A DNA stretch of 64,000 nucleotides, taken from the NCBI GenBank assembly GCA_030432235.1, contig JAUIHT010000007.1, positions 62,001-126,000 of the forward strand, written 5' to 3'. Positions 1-8,804 of the stretch are shown piece by piece. The notes under the pieces were generated by a model. That model was not told the DNA's origin. It saw nothing but the letters and a program-made list of their open reading frames with translations, and ran no database searches. The stretch is from Verrucomicrobiia bacterium (GTDB lineage: Bacteria; Verrucomicrobiota; Verrucomicrobiia; Opitutales; Cerasicoccaceae). Numbering within the stretch: the first letter of the stretch is position 1; each line of letters opens with the position of its first letter. Made by a program: the position numbers and the translations under genes.

Positions 1-1
1 G

Positions 2-163
2 TATGCCGGCAAGGTAGTCGAGACAGGCACGGCAGCGGAGCTTTTTGAACATCCGCAGCACCCGTACACACAGTCTCTCATTTCGGCGATCCCCTATCCG
101 GACCCGCGCAGGAAGATGAAAATCATTCCCTACAAGCCCGAGGTGACCGAGGTCTCGGCATGA
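2..163 (+). CDS. Oligopeptide/dipeptide ABC transporter ATPase, C-terminal fragment
   Basis: Only the last 53 residues are in the window; the gene starts upstream. The tail reads VVETG, then [10 protein letters not shown] and [11 protein letters not shown], which is the characteristic C-terminal extension of OppD/OppF/DppF-type ATPases, where 'HPYT..L..AIP.PDP' follows the ABC core. Walker motifs lie outside the window, so activity cannot be judged. Its stop overlaps the next start (ATGA at 160-163), so it is probably translationally coupled to the DUF1961 gene. By inference it energises uptake of oligosaccharides or peptides for the downstream genes. Substrate class is not decidable from this fragment. 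Confidence 0.85.
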   Translation, partial: YAGKVVETGTAAELFEHPQHPYTQSLISAIPYPDPRRKMKIIPYKPEVTEVSA

Positions 164-1671
164 GCCATCAATCCCCACCCCGGCCTGTCGTCACCGCCTT
201 CGGCGAAGTACAGCCCGTTATCGAGGGCCCCGCGAACTGGATCAACAAAGACGGTCGGCGCGGCCTGCTCGCCGGGAGTCTGTCCACCCGCTTTACGCTG
301 AAAGGTCCACATACGCTCAATTGCCCACGCGGGAGTCTCACCTTCTGGGTGCTGCCTCTGGAGGACCTCGTGCAGTCCCCTCTGCCGGATTACACCGTCA
401 CCCGCAAGGTCGAGCCTCACTTCGAGCTGTACACGCTTCTTATCGACCATCCGCAATTGCGCAACACGGACGAAGCCTCCTTCGCGCTCCTCTGGCGTAA
501 TCACTGGTGGCGGCAATTGATGGCCCGTTTCGTCAGTGGCCTGAACAAAACACCCTCGCCGCAAAAGCCGTCCTTTGGCCCCTGCGATTTCCATTTCCGC
601 CGCGGACATTGGTACCAATTGGGTCTGAGCTGGGACCGGCCAGCCAGCCTCTTCCGGCTCTACTGCAACGGCATTCGCGTCGGCCACAGCAACCTGGGCG
701 CTCCCCTGCGTGACGAACGCGCCGGTGAAACGCTCTATGCCGGCAACACCGCCTTCGCCCTCGGACAATTGAACTGGTATGACGAAGCGCTGGAGACCTC
801 GGACTTCGAAACGCTCTTCCAAGCCCAGGCCACGAATGTCGACACCGAAATCCAACATGAGCTGGAGTGGATGCACGGAGGCCGACACTTCGCACCCTTC
901 GCGTGGGAGCCGCATGGAGCATGGCAGGAAAGCCTGTCTCTGTCCCTGCGCGAGCCGGAGCACCTCGACGCTTTTCATATCCAAGGCAACCAAAACGCCG
1001 GCCAGATTACACCCGAGGGACTCAAGGTGGTTACGCCAGAAACTTTTGTCACCACCTCCACCGCAAGCAACCAAGCCGATACCGAGGTCCAGGTATACTT
1101 TCACAGCCGTCAGTGTTTCACGGGCGACATCGCGGTTTCGCTCGATTTCATGCCTTTGCAGAACAAAGGGCTCGCGCTGCTCATGGTGCAGGCCTCCGGC
1201 ATGCAGGGCGAGGACTTCCTCGCTGACCACCCCCACCGTACGGACGGCTCCATGAAGATGGTTTGTTGGGAAAACGTGCGCAACTATCACTGGGAATTCT
1301 GGCGTATGATGGAGGGCATCCGCCACGACGTCGCCACCCATGCGCTCTTTAAGAACCCCTGGTTCCGCGGCCTGGGCTACCGCGCCATGGACTCCTGCTA
1401 CGAGCCAAATCAATGGCATCGTCTATTACTGGTTCAAGAAAACGGACGCCTGCGCGCAGGCATCAACGGTCGCCTGATCTTCGACGTGGTGGACGACTCC
1501 CTCGCCGGCCACGGGCCCATCCCGCGCGGCGGCCACGTGTCGCTACGCAACATGTGGGGCAGCGCCTTTGTCTGGAAAAACCTACAGATCTGGAACCACC
1601 CGCCTGATTGGCAGGAGGAACCAGTGTCCGGTCAAGCCATCACCGAGTCCCCCAACACAACCATATGTTAA
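160..1671 (+). CDS. LamG-like plus DUF1961 (YesU-like) protein
   Basis: 503 residues with no signal peptide. Residues about 30-230 look like a concanavalin/LamG-type jelly roll (strand-rich, [20 protein letters not shown]). Residues about 280-480 match the DUF1961 family typified by Bacillus YesU ([44 protein letters not shown]). YesU sits in a rhamnogalacturonan locus and has a jelly-roll fold of unknown activity, so a role in handling imported glycan is inference. The start overlaps the ABC ATPase stop by 4 bp and the 3' end overlaps the next gene by 7 bp, indicating one operon. A two-domain arrangement is longer than YesU itself (about 220 residues). Confidence 0.75.
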   Translation: MSHQSPPRPVVTAFGEVQPVIEGPANWINKDGRRGLLAGSLSTRFTLKGPHTLNCPRGSLTFWVLPLEDLVQSPLPDYTVTRKVEPHFELYTLLIDHPQLRNTDEASFALLWRNHWWRQLMARFVSGLNKTPSPQKPSFGPCDFHFRRGHWYQLGLSWDRPASLFRLYCNGIRVGHSNLGAPLRDERAGETLYAGNTAFALGQLNWYDEALETSDFETLFQAQATNVDTEIQHELEWMHGGRHFAPFAWEPHGAWQESLSLSLREPEHLDAFHIQGNQNAGQITPEGLKVVTPETFVTTSTASNQADTEVQVYFHSRQCFTGDIAVSLDFMPLQNKGLALLMVQASGMQGEDFLADHPHRTDGSMKMVCWENVRNYHWEFWRMMEGIRHDVATHALFKNPWFRGLGYRAMDSCYEPNQWHRLLLVQENGRLRAGINGRLIFDVVDDSLAGHGPIPRGGHVSLRNMWGSAFVWKNLQIWNHPPDWQEEPVSGQAITESPNTTIC

Positions 1672-2738
1672 TAGCCGATGCCACACCCGCCGCGGCTGAG
1701 CATCACCTGCACAGCTACTTCAACGTCTGTCCGGAAAGCCCGAACTCACAATGGGTGCTATACTTTGCCAGCACGGACCGTGACGCATCAGTCGGTGAGG
1801 TGCGCATTTCCAATCGCCAAACTGGCGAAGAGCGCACACTCGCCCGTGACGTCCATACGGAGGACGCCCACCGCGTGGCCTGCCAACAATGGGTCGACCT
1901 CGGACGTAAAGTTATTTTCCACGACGAGCGCGACGGTCAGTGGATGGTCGTCGTGGTGGATATCGAGACCGGCGAGGAAACGGTATTGGCCGAGGACCGC
2001 CTGGTCGGTTGGGGTCAGCCGGACTCTCCCCTGGTACCGATCTATGGCCCACACTGGAACCCGGGCGAACACCGCGACCTCGAAATCGTCAATGTCGAAA
2101 CCGGGGAGATTACCACCGCGCTGACCGTCGCCCAAGTCGAACAGGACAATGCCGCCTTTCTGGAAAAGTATCTTCCCGAAGAGCCGCGATCGATTTTCTT
2201 CCCCACCCTTAGCCCTGACGGCACGCGCGTCTTCTTCAAGCTCGCGGCAGTCAAATCCGGCGAAGTTCGCAACTCCAGTGCAAGCATTCGCAAAGGGCTG
2301 TTTTGCTATGACCTCACAACCGGCAAGCAAGTCTTCATGCGGGGCTCGTGGGGGCATCCGTCCTGGCATCCAGACTCGAGACACATTGTGGAGAAGGGCA
2401 ATAAACTCCTCGACACGGACACCGATGAGTCGGAGCAGATCCCGGGTCTGCCGGACTTTGGCTACGGCCACCCCTCAATGAATCCCGAAGGCACGCTTTA
2501 CATTACCGATGCCAGCATGGACCACTTCGATGGAAGCAAGAAGGACTGGGGCATTTTTTTTTGCGATGCAAAGGGCCATGACTATTTATGCATCGATACC
2601 TTTGACAACACCACCAGAGCCAAGTCCTGGCGGGCCCCTCATCCGCACCCGGCCATCAGTGCCGATGGCCAGCGCATCTACTACAACCGACCGGTCGACG
2701 GCTGGACCCGGCTCTACGTGGCGGAGATAGCCGAGTAG
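1665..2738 (+). CDS. Oligogalacturonate-lyase-like beta-propeller protein (copy 1)
   Basis: 357 residues from the ATG at 1665; an in-frame start at 1608 would lie deep in the previous gene and is not preferred. Repeated WD40/TolB-like blades (SPDGTRVFF, GHPSWHPDSRH, HPHPAISADG) and a C-terminal HPHP motif near residue 325 resemble oligogalacturonate lyase (Ogl, Pectate_lyase22), a cytoplasmic Mn-dependent propeller that splits unsaturated digalacturonate. No signal peptide is seen. The position three residues before the HPH motif, Gln in characterised Ogl as I recall it, is Arg here, so the metal site may differ. It overlaps the upstream stop by 7 bp and converges on the FAD oxidoreductase with a 25-bp 3' overlap. 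Confidence 0.6.
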   Translation: MLIADATPAAAEHHLHSYFNVCPESPNSQWVLYFASTDRDASVGEVRISNRQTGEERTLARDVHTEDAHRVACQQWVDLGRKVIFHDERDGQWMVVVVDIETGEETVLAEDRLVGWGQPDSPLVPIYGPHWNPGEHRDLEIVNVETGEITTALTVAQVEQDNAAFLEKYLPEEPRSIFFPTLSPDGTRVFFKLAAVKSGEVRNSSASIRKGLFCYDLTTGKQVFMRGSWGHPSWHPDSRHIVEKGNKLLDTDTDESEQIPGLPDFGYGHPSMNPEGTLYITDASMDHFDGSKKDWGIFFCDAKGHDYLCIDTFDNTTRAKSWRAPHPHPAISADGQRIYYNRPVDGWTRLYVAEIAE

Positions 2739-3835
2739 GCTTTTTCCGCCCATTCATGCGGGAGCTGGCCCCCAAGTGCAGCACGAGCAGCCGCGCAGCC
2801 AATGTTCTCCCCCATCTGCACGGCGTTTCCGGTAACCCTGTAGCTGGCTTCGCAAATGGCATCCGGGTGACGTCGCCCCTCGGCCAAATCTTCCGCCGTC
2901 ACGGTGTAGCGGCCAAGGACGCGGCGACCTTCGCGTACACCTATCTGTGCTGCGGTTGCTACCAGGCGAACATTTTCAAAAGGCGGCCCCGAACGGCGCA
3001 GGGCATCCACCGCCAGATTGACCTCCCGCCGGGCGTTGAGGGTGGCTTCCGTGATGTCATCCGCATCGATGGCCGAAAAACCATACTGGTGGTCGACCAT
3101 CAAAGCGAAGAGATCGTCGTGAACGCGGAAGAGCGTCGGCTGACCGTAGGAAGGCACAACTCCCTGTGCTTCCAGACGGCGTCGCAGGGCGGTCTTCGCA
3201 GCCTGGCGTTCCGGACCGCTTTCATCCGTGTAGTAACCCTCCAAGCGACTGGCCTCAAGTCCTGTCAGCAGCACGAGAAGACTCATCGGCTGCGTCTCAC
3301 CCGACTCTGGTCGCCCCATGGAAAAGCGGCAGCCTGCGCGTGCTGCCAAGTCGCCGTCGCCAGTCGCATCGACAAATACCTTGCCGGCCCAAGCCTCACG
3401 CCCGGACTTTGATTCGGTAATGACATGCGTCAGGCGACGGCCCTCAAGCCGGGCAGCAACCACACGCGTATGCACACGCAGACGAATGTCGGCCTCGACG
3501 GCCATCTCCTCCAGTACGCGCTTCATTACTTCGACATCATAGCCGTTGGGGATGGCGCCGCCCGCCCACTTCGGCATGCCGTCCTGGGCAATGAGACGCT
3601 GACGAATCTCCTGCATCAGGCCCGCCTTCTTGCGGTGATCCTGCAGCCAGCAAAGATTACCGGCCGTCCAGACACCACCAAGACAGCCATGCACCTCCAG
3701 CAGCAGCGTGGTTGCCCCCGAGCGCGCAGCGGCTATGGCAGCAGCCATGCCAGCCGGACCACCGCCGCAAACGACGACATCGAAGCTGCCCTTAACCGGG
3801 CTGCTCAAATCGCCTTCGCAGATGGTTTCCATCAT
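2714..3835 (-). CDS. FAD-dependent oxidoreductase (FAD_oxidored family), internally shortened
   Basis: 373 residues. The N-terminus carries the dinucleotide-binding fold (VVVCGGGPAGMAAA, then LLLEVHGCLGGVW) typical of the PF12831-type oxidoreductases that accompany sugar genes in Verrucomicrobiota and Planctomycetes. VREGRRVLGRYTVTAEDL is the conserved later motif. Compared with the paralogue at 8805-10283, about 48 residues are missing between 'DAIC' and 'YRVTGNAVQMG', a stretch that in the paralogue contains PLRSLIARDVDSLLMAGKCL. The frame is kept, so the protein may be a variant or an inactive relic. It starts 18 bp after the glycosidase gene ends and is the last gene of this operon. Confidence 0.75.
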   Translation of the reverse strand: MMETICEGDLSSPVKGSFDVVVCGGGPAGMAAAIAAARSGATTLLLEVHGCLGGVWTAGNLCWLQDHRKKAGLMQEIRQRLIAQDGMPKWAGGAIPNGYDVEVMKRVLEEMAVEADIRLRVHTRVVAARLEGRRLTHVITESKSGREAWAGKVFVDATGDGDLAARAGCRFSMGRPESGETQPMSLLVLLTGLEASRLEGYYTDESGPERQAAKTALRRRLEAQGVVPSYGQPTLFRVHDDLFALMVDHQYGFSAIDADDITEATLNARREVNLAVDALRRSGPPFENVRLVATAAQIGVREGRRVLGRYTVTAEDLAEGRRHPDAICEASYRVTGNAVQMGENIGCAAARAALGGQLPHEWAEKAYSAISAT

Positions 3836-3853
3836 AAACAGTCTTCCGGAGTA

Positions 3854-6205
3854 TCAGCCACCCTTGGGCTTCTTTTTCCTGGCATCGTTGTAGGCCGCCT
3901 TGAGGGATTCCTGCGTAATCTCTTCCATGATGCGATAACCCTCGGTCTCGCGGGCGGCTTCAATCTCTTTCGCCGGATAGAAGCTTTGTAAGAGAGAGTC
4001 GTTGCTCCATCCCTTGAAGACGTTGAGCTCTCCCAGGACCTTACCGTTGTCCAGATTGAGGCGCAGCGTCAATGGCTCGGGACGGGTCACCCAAAAGGCG
4101 CCGCCGTTGTTCAAGTGATAGCGGGCAATATCTCCGCGATGCCATTCCTCCGGCTTGGCCAGACGGGGGTCATACTTTTCCCAGAAGCAGCCGAGGGCTA
4201 GGCGACCATTGCTGATCGGTTGGTCGGCAAAGATAGTGCTCTGTGTATTCGGAATGGTGTTGTTGGTAAACGCCCACCAGATTTGCAGAGCCTGGATGGC
4301 ATTCTGCTGAGTGGCAGCATTGGGGTCACCCTTGCGTCCACCGTAGTCCGGATTGAAATTGCCCAAGTGCGGGTAGCCTACCACCCAGGGGCTGTTGGCC
4401 ATGGCCAGAATGGAGGGCTGGCCAAGCTCCGGCATGGCGGAGACGACCTTGGCGTAAAAGTCCGGGTCGAAGTTCTTTTTAGCGGCTGCCGCAGCGGCAC
4501 GAATTTGGTCCGCCTGGGCGAGGTCCTTGCCCATTTGCAGCTCGATGAGATTTTCCGGCACGGACCCCTCCAGCAGATTGGCGGCGGAACGTCCACGGGA
4601 CATCTGAGCCATATCCACATAGCGGAGGATGGGCTCGCTGGGCATGACCTCTGTGGCGATAGCAACGTTTGCAAGACCATGCGCGTCGAATGTCTCGCGC
4701 AGCAGCTTGTAGAGTTCACGCAGGCCTTGAGCCGTGTTGTACTCAAATCGATCGTCGTTTTTATCGTGCCAAAGGGAGGGAACGTCTAGGTGGATCATAT
4801 CGGCGCCGGTAGCCTGCACCGCGGCCACAATGTTGGCCACCTTCATGTAGCGGTAGGCTTCCCAGCCCGGATGCATGTGGTAGCCGGTCATGATGGTGTC
4901 CAGCCCCATGCGCCGATAGTGCGAACTGCCAAAATCCTTGTTGCGCTGAATCATGGGCATATCGCGCAGCGCACAGTAGCCCACACCGTAGGGAATGTCG
5001 TCGGCCGTGTTTTCTTCCAACTTGCCCTCACCCATCAGACGGCTCTGATCGCGGATGTAACGCTGATAGAAAACCGTCTCGTCATGCACCAGGTGGTTAT
5101 GGAGGTGCAACATGACATGGAAGCCGAGTTGCCGGGCCATCCGACAGGTGTAAACGAAGTACGGGTCGATGTCGTTCGAGGGAAAATTGTTGTCATTGCC
5201 CGCCTGACGCCAGCCGGTGGTGTAGAACATGACCTTGTCGGGCTCAACCACCTTGGCCAGAGATTCCAGCCACTCCTTCGAAGCCTTGAGACTTTCCGTC
5301 CAGTCGGAGTTATAGTTGTAGCTGCCCACCCCGCCAGGGCCGACATACGGAGGGGGACGGAAGGCGGCGGGCTTGTTAATGCAGAAGGCCAGATTAGCCA
5401 CCCAGGCGGTGGGACGCTGCTCCAGCGGAGTGACATCATAGGTCTTCGCCAAGAAGTCCTGATAAAGTTGCGCGCCCTCGTTGATCCACCCCTCGTACTG
5501 CCGGATGACCCATTTGGACGAGGTCAGGTCCGACGACAGAGGCGCACAGCCCATGCTGCGGTTGGTCAAGGTCATGAAGCCCTTGCGGGAAAGGTCCCAC
5601 TCCAGGGCCTGCCGGCTATCAAAGGCCGGATCGTCACAATAGATAAGCAGGCCTCCGGTCTTGCCCTGGATGAGGTACCAGCGCTGCCGCCATTCATGAA
5701 AGGACAGGATGCCGGTGCGCTTCTCCCAGTAATAGCTGGGCGAATCGAAATTGCCCGTATGGTAGTCCGCGGTAATAAACCGTGCCGGCGCCAGCCCCCA
5801 GGGCATGTGGACGGCCTCAATCTCGTTCAAGGGTATCTGAATGCTCCACTGCACCGCCTCAGCCGGCCCTTGGTTTACATGAGCGTTCTGCGTCAGGATC
5901 ACCTCATCCGGTTGAGGCGTGCTCAATTGCATGTTCCAATCGGAGGCTATCGTCTCACCCTTCTTGGGGCGCTCGGAGGGATGCCACCAAACACCCGGCT
6001 GATAGACCCAGGCCTTGTCATCATTCGGGGCGAGGTCACGACAGCCAAACTGAACCGTCTCCCCCGTCTTCTTATTTGTCCAGGACGTCAACCAGCCATC
6101 CTCAAACTCAAGCCGCATGGAGGAGGTATCGACGACTTCGGCGGATAGGGAAACAGCGGCCAGGGCAATCAAGGCCAGCGAGATGGGTGTGCTTTTGTAT
6201 TTCAT
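3854..6205 (-). CDS. Exported TIM-barrel glycosidase-like protein (DUF6259-like)
   Basis: 783 residues from the ATG at 6205, which gives a clean signal peptide (MKYKSTPISLALIALAAVSLSA); the ORF-first ATG at 6235 only adds a poor N-terminus. After an N-terminal beta-rich part (residues about 25-260) comes a long alpha/beta part (about 270-680) with GFHVMLHLHNH, GLDTIMTGYHMHPG and ADMIHLDVPSLWHD, which suggests a glycosidase barrel, and then a short beta-rich tail. It resembles proteins annotated with DUF6259; substrate and catalytic residues are not assignable. The C-terminus is lysine-rich (ARKKKPKGG). It lies 66 bp after the propeller gene and 18 bp before the FAD oxidoreductase gene. Confidence 0.6.
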   Translation of the reverse strand: MKYKSTPISLALIALAAVSLSAEVVDTSSMRLEFEDGWLTSWTNKKTGETVQFGCRDLAPNDDKAWVYQPGVWWHPSERPKKGETIASDWNMQLSTPQPDEVILTQNAHVNQGPAEAVQWSIQIPLNEIEAVHMPWGLAPARFITADYHTGNFDSPSYYWEKRTGILSFHEWRQRWYLIQGKTGGLLIYCDDPAFDSRQALEWDLSRKGFMTLTNRSMGCAPLSSDLTSSKWVIRQYEGWINEGAQLYQDFLAKTYDVTPLEQRPTAWVANLAFCINKPAAFRPPPYVGPGGVGSYNYNSDWTESLKASKEWLESLAKVVEPDKVMFYTTGWRQAGNDNNFPSNDIDPYFVYTCRMARQLGFHVMLHLHNHLVHDETVFYQRYIRDQSRLMGEGKLEENTADDIPYGVGYCALRDMPMIQRNKDFGSSHYRRMGLDTIMTGYHMHPGWEAYRYMKVANIVAAVQATGADMIHLDVPSLWHDKNDDRFEYNTAQGLRELYKLLRETFDAHGLANVAIATEVMPSEPILRYVDMAQMSRGRSAANLLEGSVPENLIELQMGKDLAQADQIRAAAAAAKKNFDPDFYAKVVSAMPELGQPSILAMANSPWVVGYPHLGNFNPDYGGRKGDPNAATQQNAIQALQIWWAFTNNTIPNTQSTIFADQPISNGRLALGCFWEKYDPRLAKPEEWHRGDIARYHLNNGGAFWVTRPEPLTLRLNLDNGKVLGELNVFKGWSNDSLLQSFYPAKEIEAARETEGYRIMEEITQESLKAAYNDARKKKPKGG

Positions 6206-6271
6206 AAATTTGGGGTAAAAAAGGAATCTGTCCAAGCCACGATAAAGCCGTCCAAGGTCACGATGATGATG

Positions 6272-7477
6272 TCATGCTTCCGCCGGATCCAGGCGCACTT
6301 CGTAGACATCGCCTTCGCCATGGCGGTTTGAGCAAAAGACAACACCGCGGCCATCGGGAGTTTGCAGGGGATGCGGATGATGGTCCTGGTTGCGATTGAA
6401 TCCTTCGCGGGCATGATGGTGGCAAAGCGACCGCACTGACACTTGCCCATCTTCACCAAACCGGACCACCGAAATGGATTCCGGACCGTCGATGACCGAG
6501 GCATACGGGTCGTTCATGGCGGTGGCATGCATCAAGGGCGTGTCCCTCAAAAGAGATTCATAAACGAGGGAGCCGTCCCAATGCCGGGCAGACACGAACT
6601 TGTGACGCACCTCGTCGCGAGTGAGAACACCGTGATAGACGACCCAGTTCTGGGCGCGGGTGAAGTTCTCGTGATTGACCTGCATGCCCTCGGGCTGGTC
6701 GAAAAGAGGGCGGTAAGTTCCGTCGGCCTCAACACACCAAATGCGAGGTGGGCGGCCAGTACGGAAAGAAGCCATGCCCTCTGAATTCGCCAGCAAACGC
6801 CCGGAATTGTCCGGCATGAAGTTGACGTGAGTCACCCACAAGGGCATCTCGGTCAGTATACGAGCCTCACCGGTGGCGGTATCGACAAGATAAAGGCGCG
6901 TTCGATGCCCGAGCTCAGCCAGACGCTGAGGCACGGTATCGAGCTGCTCCCACTGCGTCGTCTGGCCAGACGGGAACGCCTCCGGCGGCGTACAAGGTAC
7001 GCAGAGCAAACGACCATCAGGCGAGATATGCGTAAATGCGGTCCACCAACCTGATGGAATCGAAAAGAGCCGGACCCTTTCCAGCGTCTCCAGGCATATC
7101 CGCCAAACAACATTCGCCTGAATGTAGAACAGGACTTTGCGCTCAGAATCCAGGCAAGGCGAGGACTTACCCAGCCCTTGCCAATTATCCGAGGGATAAC
7201 AATAACTGGCCAAAGACCCTTCGCGGTTATCCGTCAGCCGGGTAATGTTTCCACTGCAACGGTCAATACGGTAAAAGTTGGGATGACCATCGCGCTCGGA
7301 AAGGAAAACCAACCAGCGGTCGTCCGCAGTCACGCTTTGCGACGTAAAATACAACGGACGGTCCAGTGACTCCGAGGCCGTCCAGCGAATAACACGCAAC
7401 CCGGTATCAGGCTCCAGTGCCTCACTTTTTTCGCTGGGGTACTTTTCTAAAAGGTCTGAAGCAGCCTCAAGGTTCAT
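6272..7477 (-). CDS. Oligogalacturonate-lyase-like beta-propeller protein (copy 2)
   Basis: 401 residues, close to the 388 of characterised Ogl. Propeller blades with SPDGRLLCV and DDRWLVFLSERDG are visible, and near residue 362 the motif QDHHPHPLQTPDG has the Q-x-x-H-x-H spacing that I recall as metal ligands (Gln, His, His) in Yersinia Ogl. The VNHENF region near residue 268 could supply a further His. This is the copy with the most complete lyase signature of the three in the window. There is no signal peptide, so it should act in the cytoplasm on unsaturated uronate disaccharides or similar. It is the first gene of the - strand operon 7477-2714. Confidence 0.75.
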   Translation of the reverse strand: MNLEAASDLLEKYPSEKSEALEPDTGLRVIRWTASESLDRPLYFTSQSVTADDRWLVFLSERDGHPNFYRIDRCSGNITRLTDNREGSLASYCYPSDNWQGLGKSSPCLDSERKVLFYIQANVVWRICLETLERVRLFSIPSGWWTAFTHISPDGRLLCVPCTPPEAFPSGQTTQWEQLDTVPQRLAELGHRTRLYLVDTATGEARILTEMPLWVTHVNFMPDNSGRLLANSEGMASFRTGRPPRIWCVEADGTYRPLFDQPEGMQVNHENFTRAQNWVVYHGVLTRDEVRHKFVSARHWDGSLVYESLLRDTPLMHATAMNDPYASVIDGPESISVVRFGEDGQVSVRSLCHHHAREGFNRNQDHHPHPLQTPDGRGVVFCSNRHGEGDVYEVRLDPAEA

Positions 7478-7855
7478 CGCATGATGTCGCTAAGTTTATA
7501 ACCGACCTCATAGGCCAGGATGGCGATAGAATGAGTTGGGAAAGGCAGTCGTGAGGTAATCATATTCATAGCTTATTGGGGTTTAGAAGCACTGGATTTC
7601 CTATTGCCGAAAAACATGCCTAAGGCAGTCGATGCAATGTTGTCAAAGGAAAATTGTGCTCGTGCTCAATAATAATCCAAAAATGCTGTAATACATCGAT
7701 TACCCCAAACTAATGAACGGCAAAATACCGTATTCAGCAATAAGGAACCCTAAACAGGACCGTAGTCCTAAGCCATTCACAAAGAGCGGGAGCCCGTGAC
7801 AGACGCTCTTCGAACTTTTGCGGCATAAGAACTGCTATTGCTTCCAGCCAAAACA
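7478..7855. other. 378-bp intergenic region upstream of the propeller operon
   Basis: No credible gene was found. It holds the presumed promoter of the 7477-2714 operon, AT-rich sequence around 7580-7745, and at 7749-7830 a degenerate repeat shared with 41968-42047. The repeat contains a small perfect hairpin (AGGAC-CGTA-GTCCT at 7757-7770). The AraC gene on the same strand ends at 7856. Confidence 0.6.
7749..7830. repeat. Degenerate repeat element R, copy 1
   Basis: About 82 bp, roughly 70% identical by eye to 41968-42047. Conserved blocks are CCTAAAC, GACCGTA, TCCTAA, CCATTCAC, ACGC and TAAGA. Both copies lie just beyond the 3' end of a - strand gene. No coding potential is seen. It could be a dispersed intergenic repeat, a 3' structured element, or the relic of an insertion end. 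Confidence 0.55.
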
Positions 7856-8695
7856 CTATCGCTCCGCTGTCGGACGGTCCGCAGCGGGGGTAGCACCGTA
7901 GCGCTGGCGGTAAAGGCGGATGAAATAGTTGGCACTTCCGAAACCGGTACGGGCGGCGATTTCCCCCACGTTAAGCCTGGGATCAGCCAGTAGAATGCGC
8001 GCGTGTTCCAGACGCTTGTCCTGCAGGTAACGCGCAAAGCTCACCTTCGCGAAACGCAGACACAGGCGTGAAAGGTGATTGGGATGAATGTGCAAGTATG
8101 CCGCCACTTCCTCCCGGCCCACTGAAAGGTGCAGATGATCCGCCAAGTAGCCCTCAGCCGCCTGCCAGGTAATCTGTGCCTTACTGTGGGAACGTTCCTG
8201 CGGTTGGGCGAGGATGTAGCGACAGTGAGCCAGCAAGGCCTCAAACAATCCGTGGTAGTAACGACAATCGCCGCCTGCGCATTCCAGCAGACGGCAAAGT
8301 GTGTGACCTTCCTCTGGTAGGGTGCGCGGCCAGCGCAGTTGGGCGGGGAGATGAGTAGTCCATCTACGATTCGCTTGACGCTGGGGCCGGGAAAGGTAGC
8401 AGCGCGGCGACGCCTCGAAGACGACACCGAGGGTGAGGTAACTGCACCGCGGAGTAGCCTTGATCCACTTGCCCGGCGCGATAAAAAGGCCGTCACCCAC
8501 GCCGAGCCGGATTTGTCCGCGCTGGGCCGTATAGTGAGCCGTGCCTCTCAGGCAGACGATTATTCGTGCCGCCGGCTGAACCGAAGCTTCCGCCGGCATG
8601 CCCTTATAACCGAACTCCACCACTCTCGTGACTGAGCCCAAGGGTTGGTCCATATCGGCCTGGTATGGTTCAAGAAATTGAGCGAGCGCATCCAT
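7856..8695 (-). CDS. AraC family transcriptional regulator (divergent from FAD oxidoreductase)
   Basis: 279 residues. Residues about 20-110 form a cupin-like ligand domain (RIIVCLRGTAHY, GDGLFIAPGKWI). Residues about 175-275 carry the paired AraC helix-turn-helix, with VGREEVAAYLHIHPNHLSRL for the first and LNVGEIAARTGFGSANYFI for the second, followed by RQRYGATP. It is transcribed divergently from the FAD oxidoreductase at 8805, with only 109 bp between them, so it probably controls the + strand glycan operon in response to a sugar. The C-terminal tail (AADRPTAER) is short. An inverted repeat in the shared promoter is listed separately. Confidence 0.9.
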   Translation of the reverse strand: MDALAQFLEPYQADMDQPLGSVTRVVEFGYKGMPAEASVQPAARIIVCLRGTAHYTAQRGQIRLGVGDGLFIAPGKWIKATPRCSYLTLGVVFEASPRCYLSRPQRQANRRWTTHLPAQLRWPRTLPEEGHTLCRLLECAGGDCRYYHGLFEALLAHCRYILAQPQERSHSKAQITWQAAEGYLADHLHLSVGREEVAAYLHIHPNHLSRLCLRFAKVSFARYLQDKRLEHARILLADPRLNVGEIAARTGFGSANYFIRLYRQRYGATPAADRPTAER

Positions 8696-8722
8696 TATGT
8701 TTCTTTTTTACTATAAAGGTTC

Positions 8723-8780
8723 GAAACTTTCCATAGTAATCTAAATAAACAGGCTTATAATGGAAAATCATTAAAGTTTC
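8723..8780. promoter_or_regulatory. Inverted repeat in the AraC / FAD-oxidoreductase divergent promoter
   Basis: Perfect 8-bp arms GAAACTTT (8723-8730) and AAAGTTTC (8773-8780), with CCAT (8731-8734) and ATGG (8760-8763) forming a further inner inverted pair. The 109-bp region between divergent starts is otherwise AT-rich. The position suits an operator for the adjacent AraC protein; binding is inference. Confidence 0.5.
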
Positions 8781-8804
8781 TATTTTAACGCTTTCGACTC
8801 CCCA

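Noticed and set aside
130-1419. Long - strand ORF opposite the DUF1961 gene
   Set aside because: It is an antisense shadow in GC-rich coding DNA; the + strand frame has domain matches and operon overlaps, and this one has none.
1608-1664. Upstream in-frame start for propeller copy 1
   Set aside because: It would overlap the previous gene by 64 bp and adds residues with no family match; the ATG at 1665 gives the common short overlap.
4790-6148. 452-codon + strand ORF opposite the exported glycosidase
   Set aside because: The - strand frame has a signal peptide and recognisable barrel motifs; the + strand translation is a shadow rich in His and Gly with no family features.
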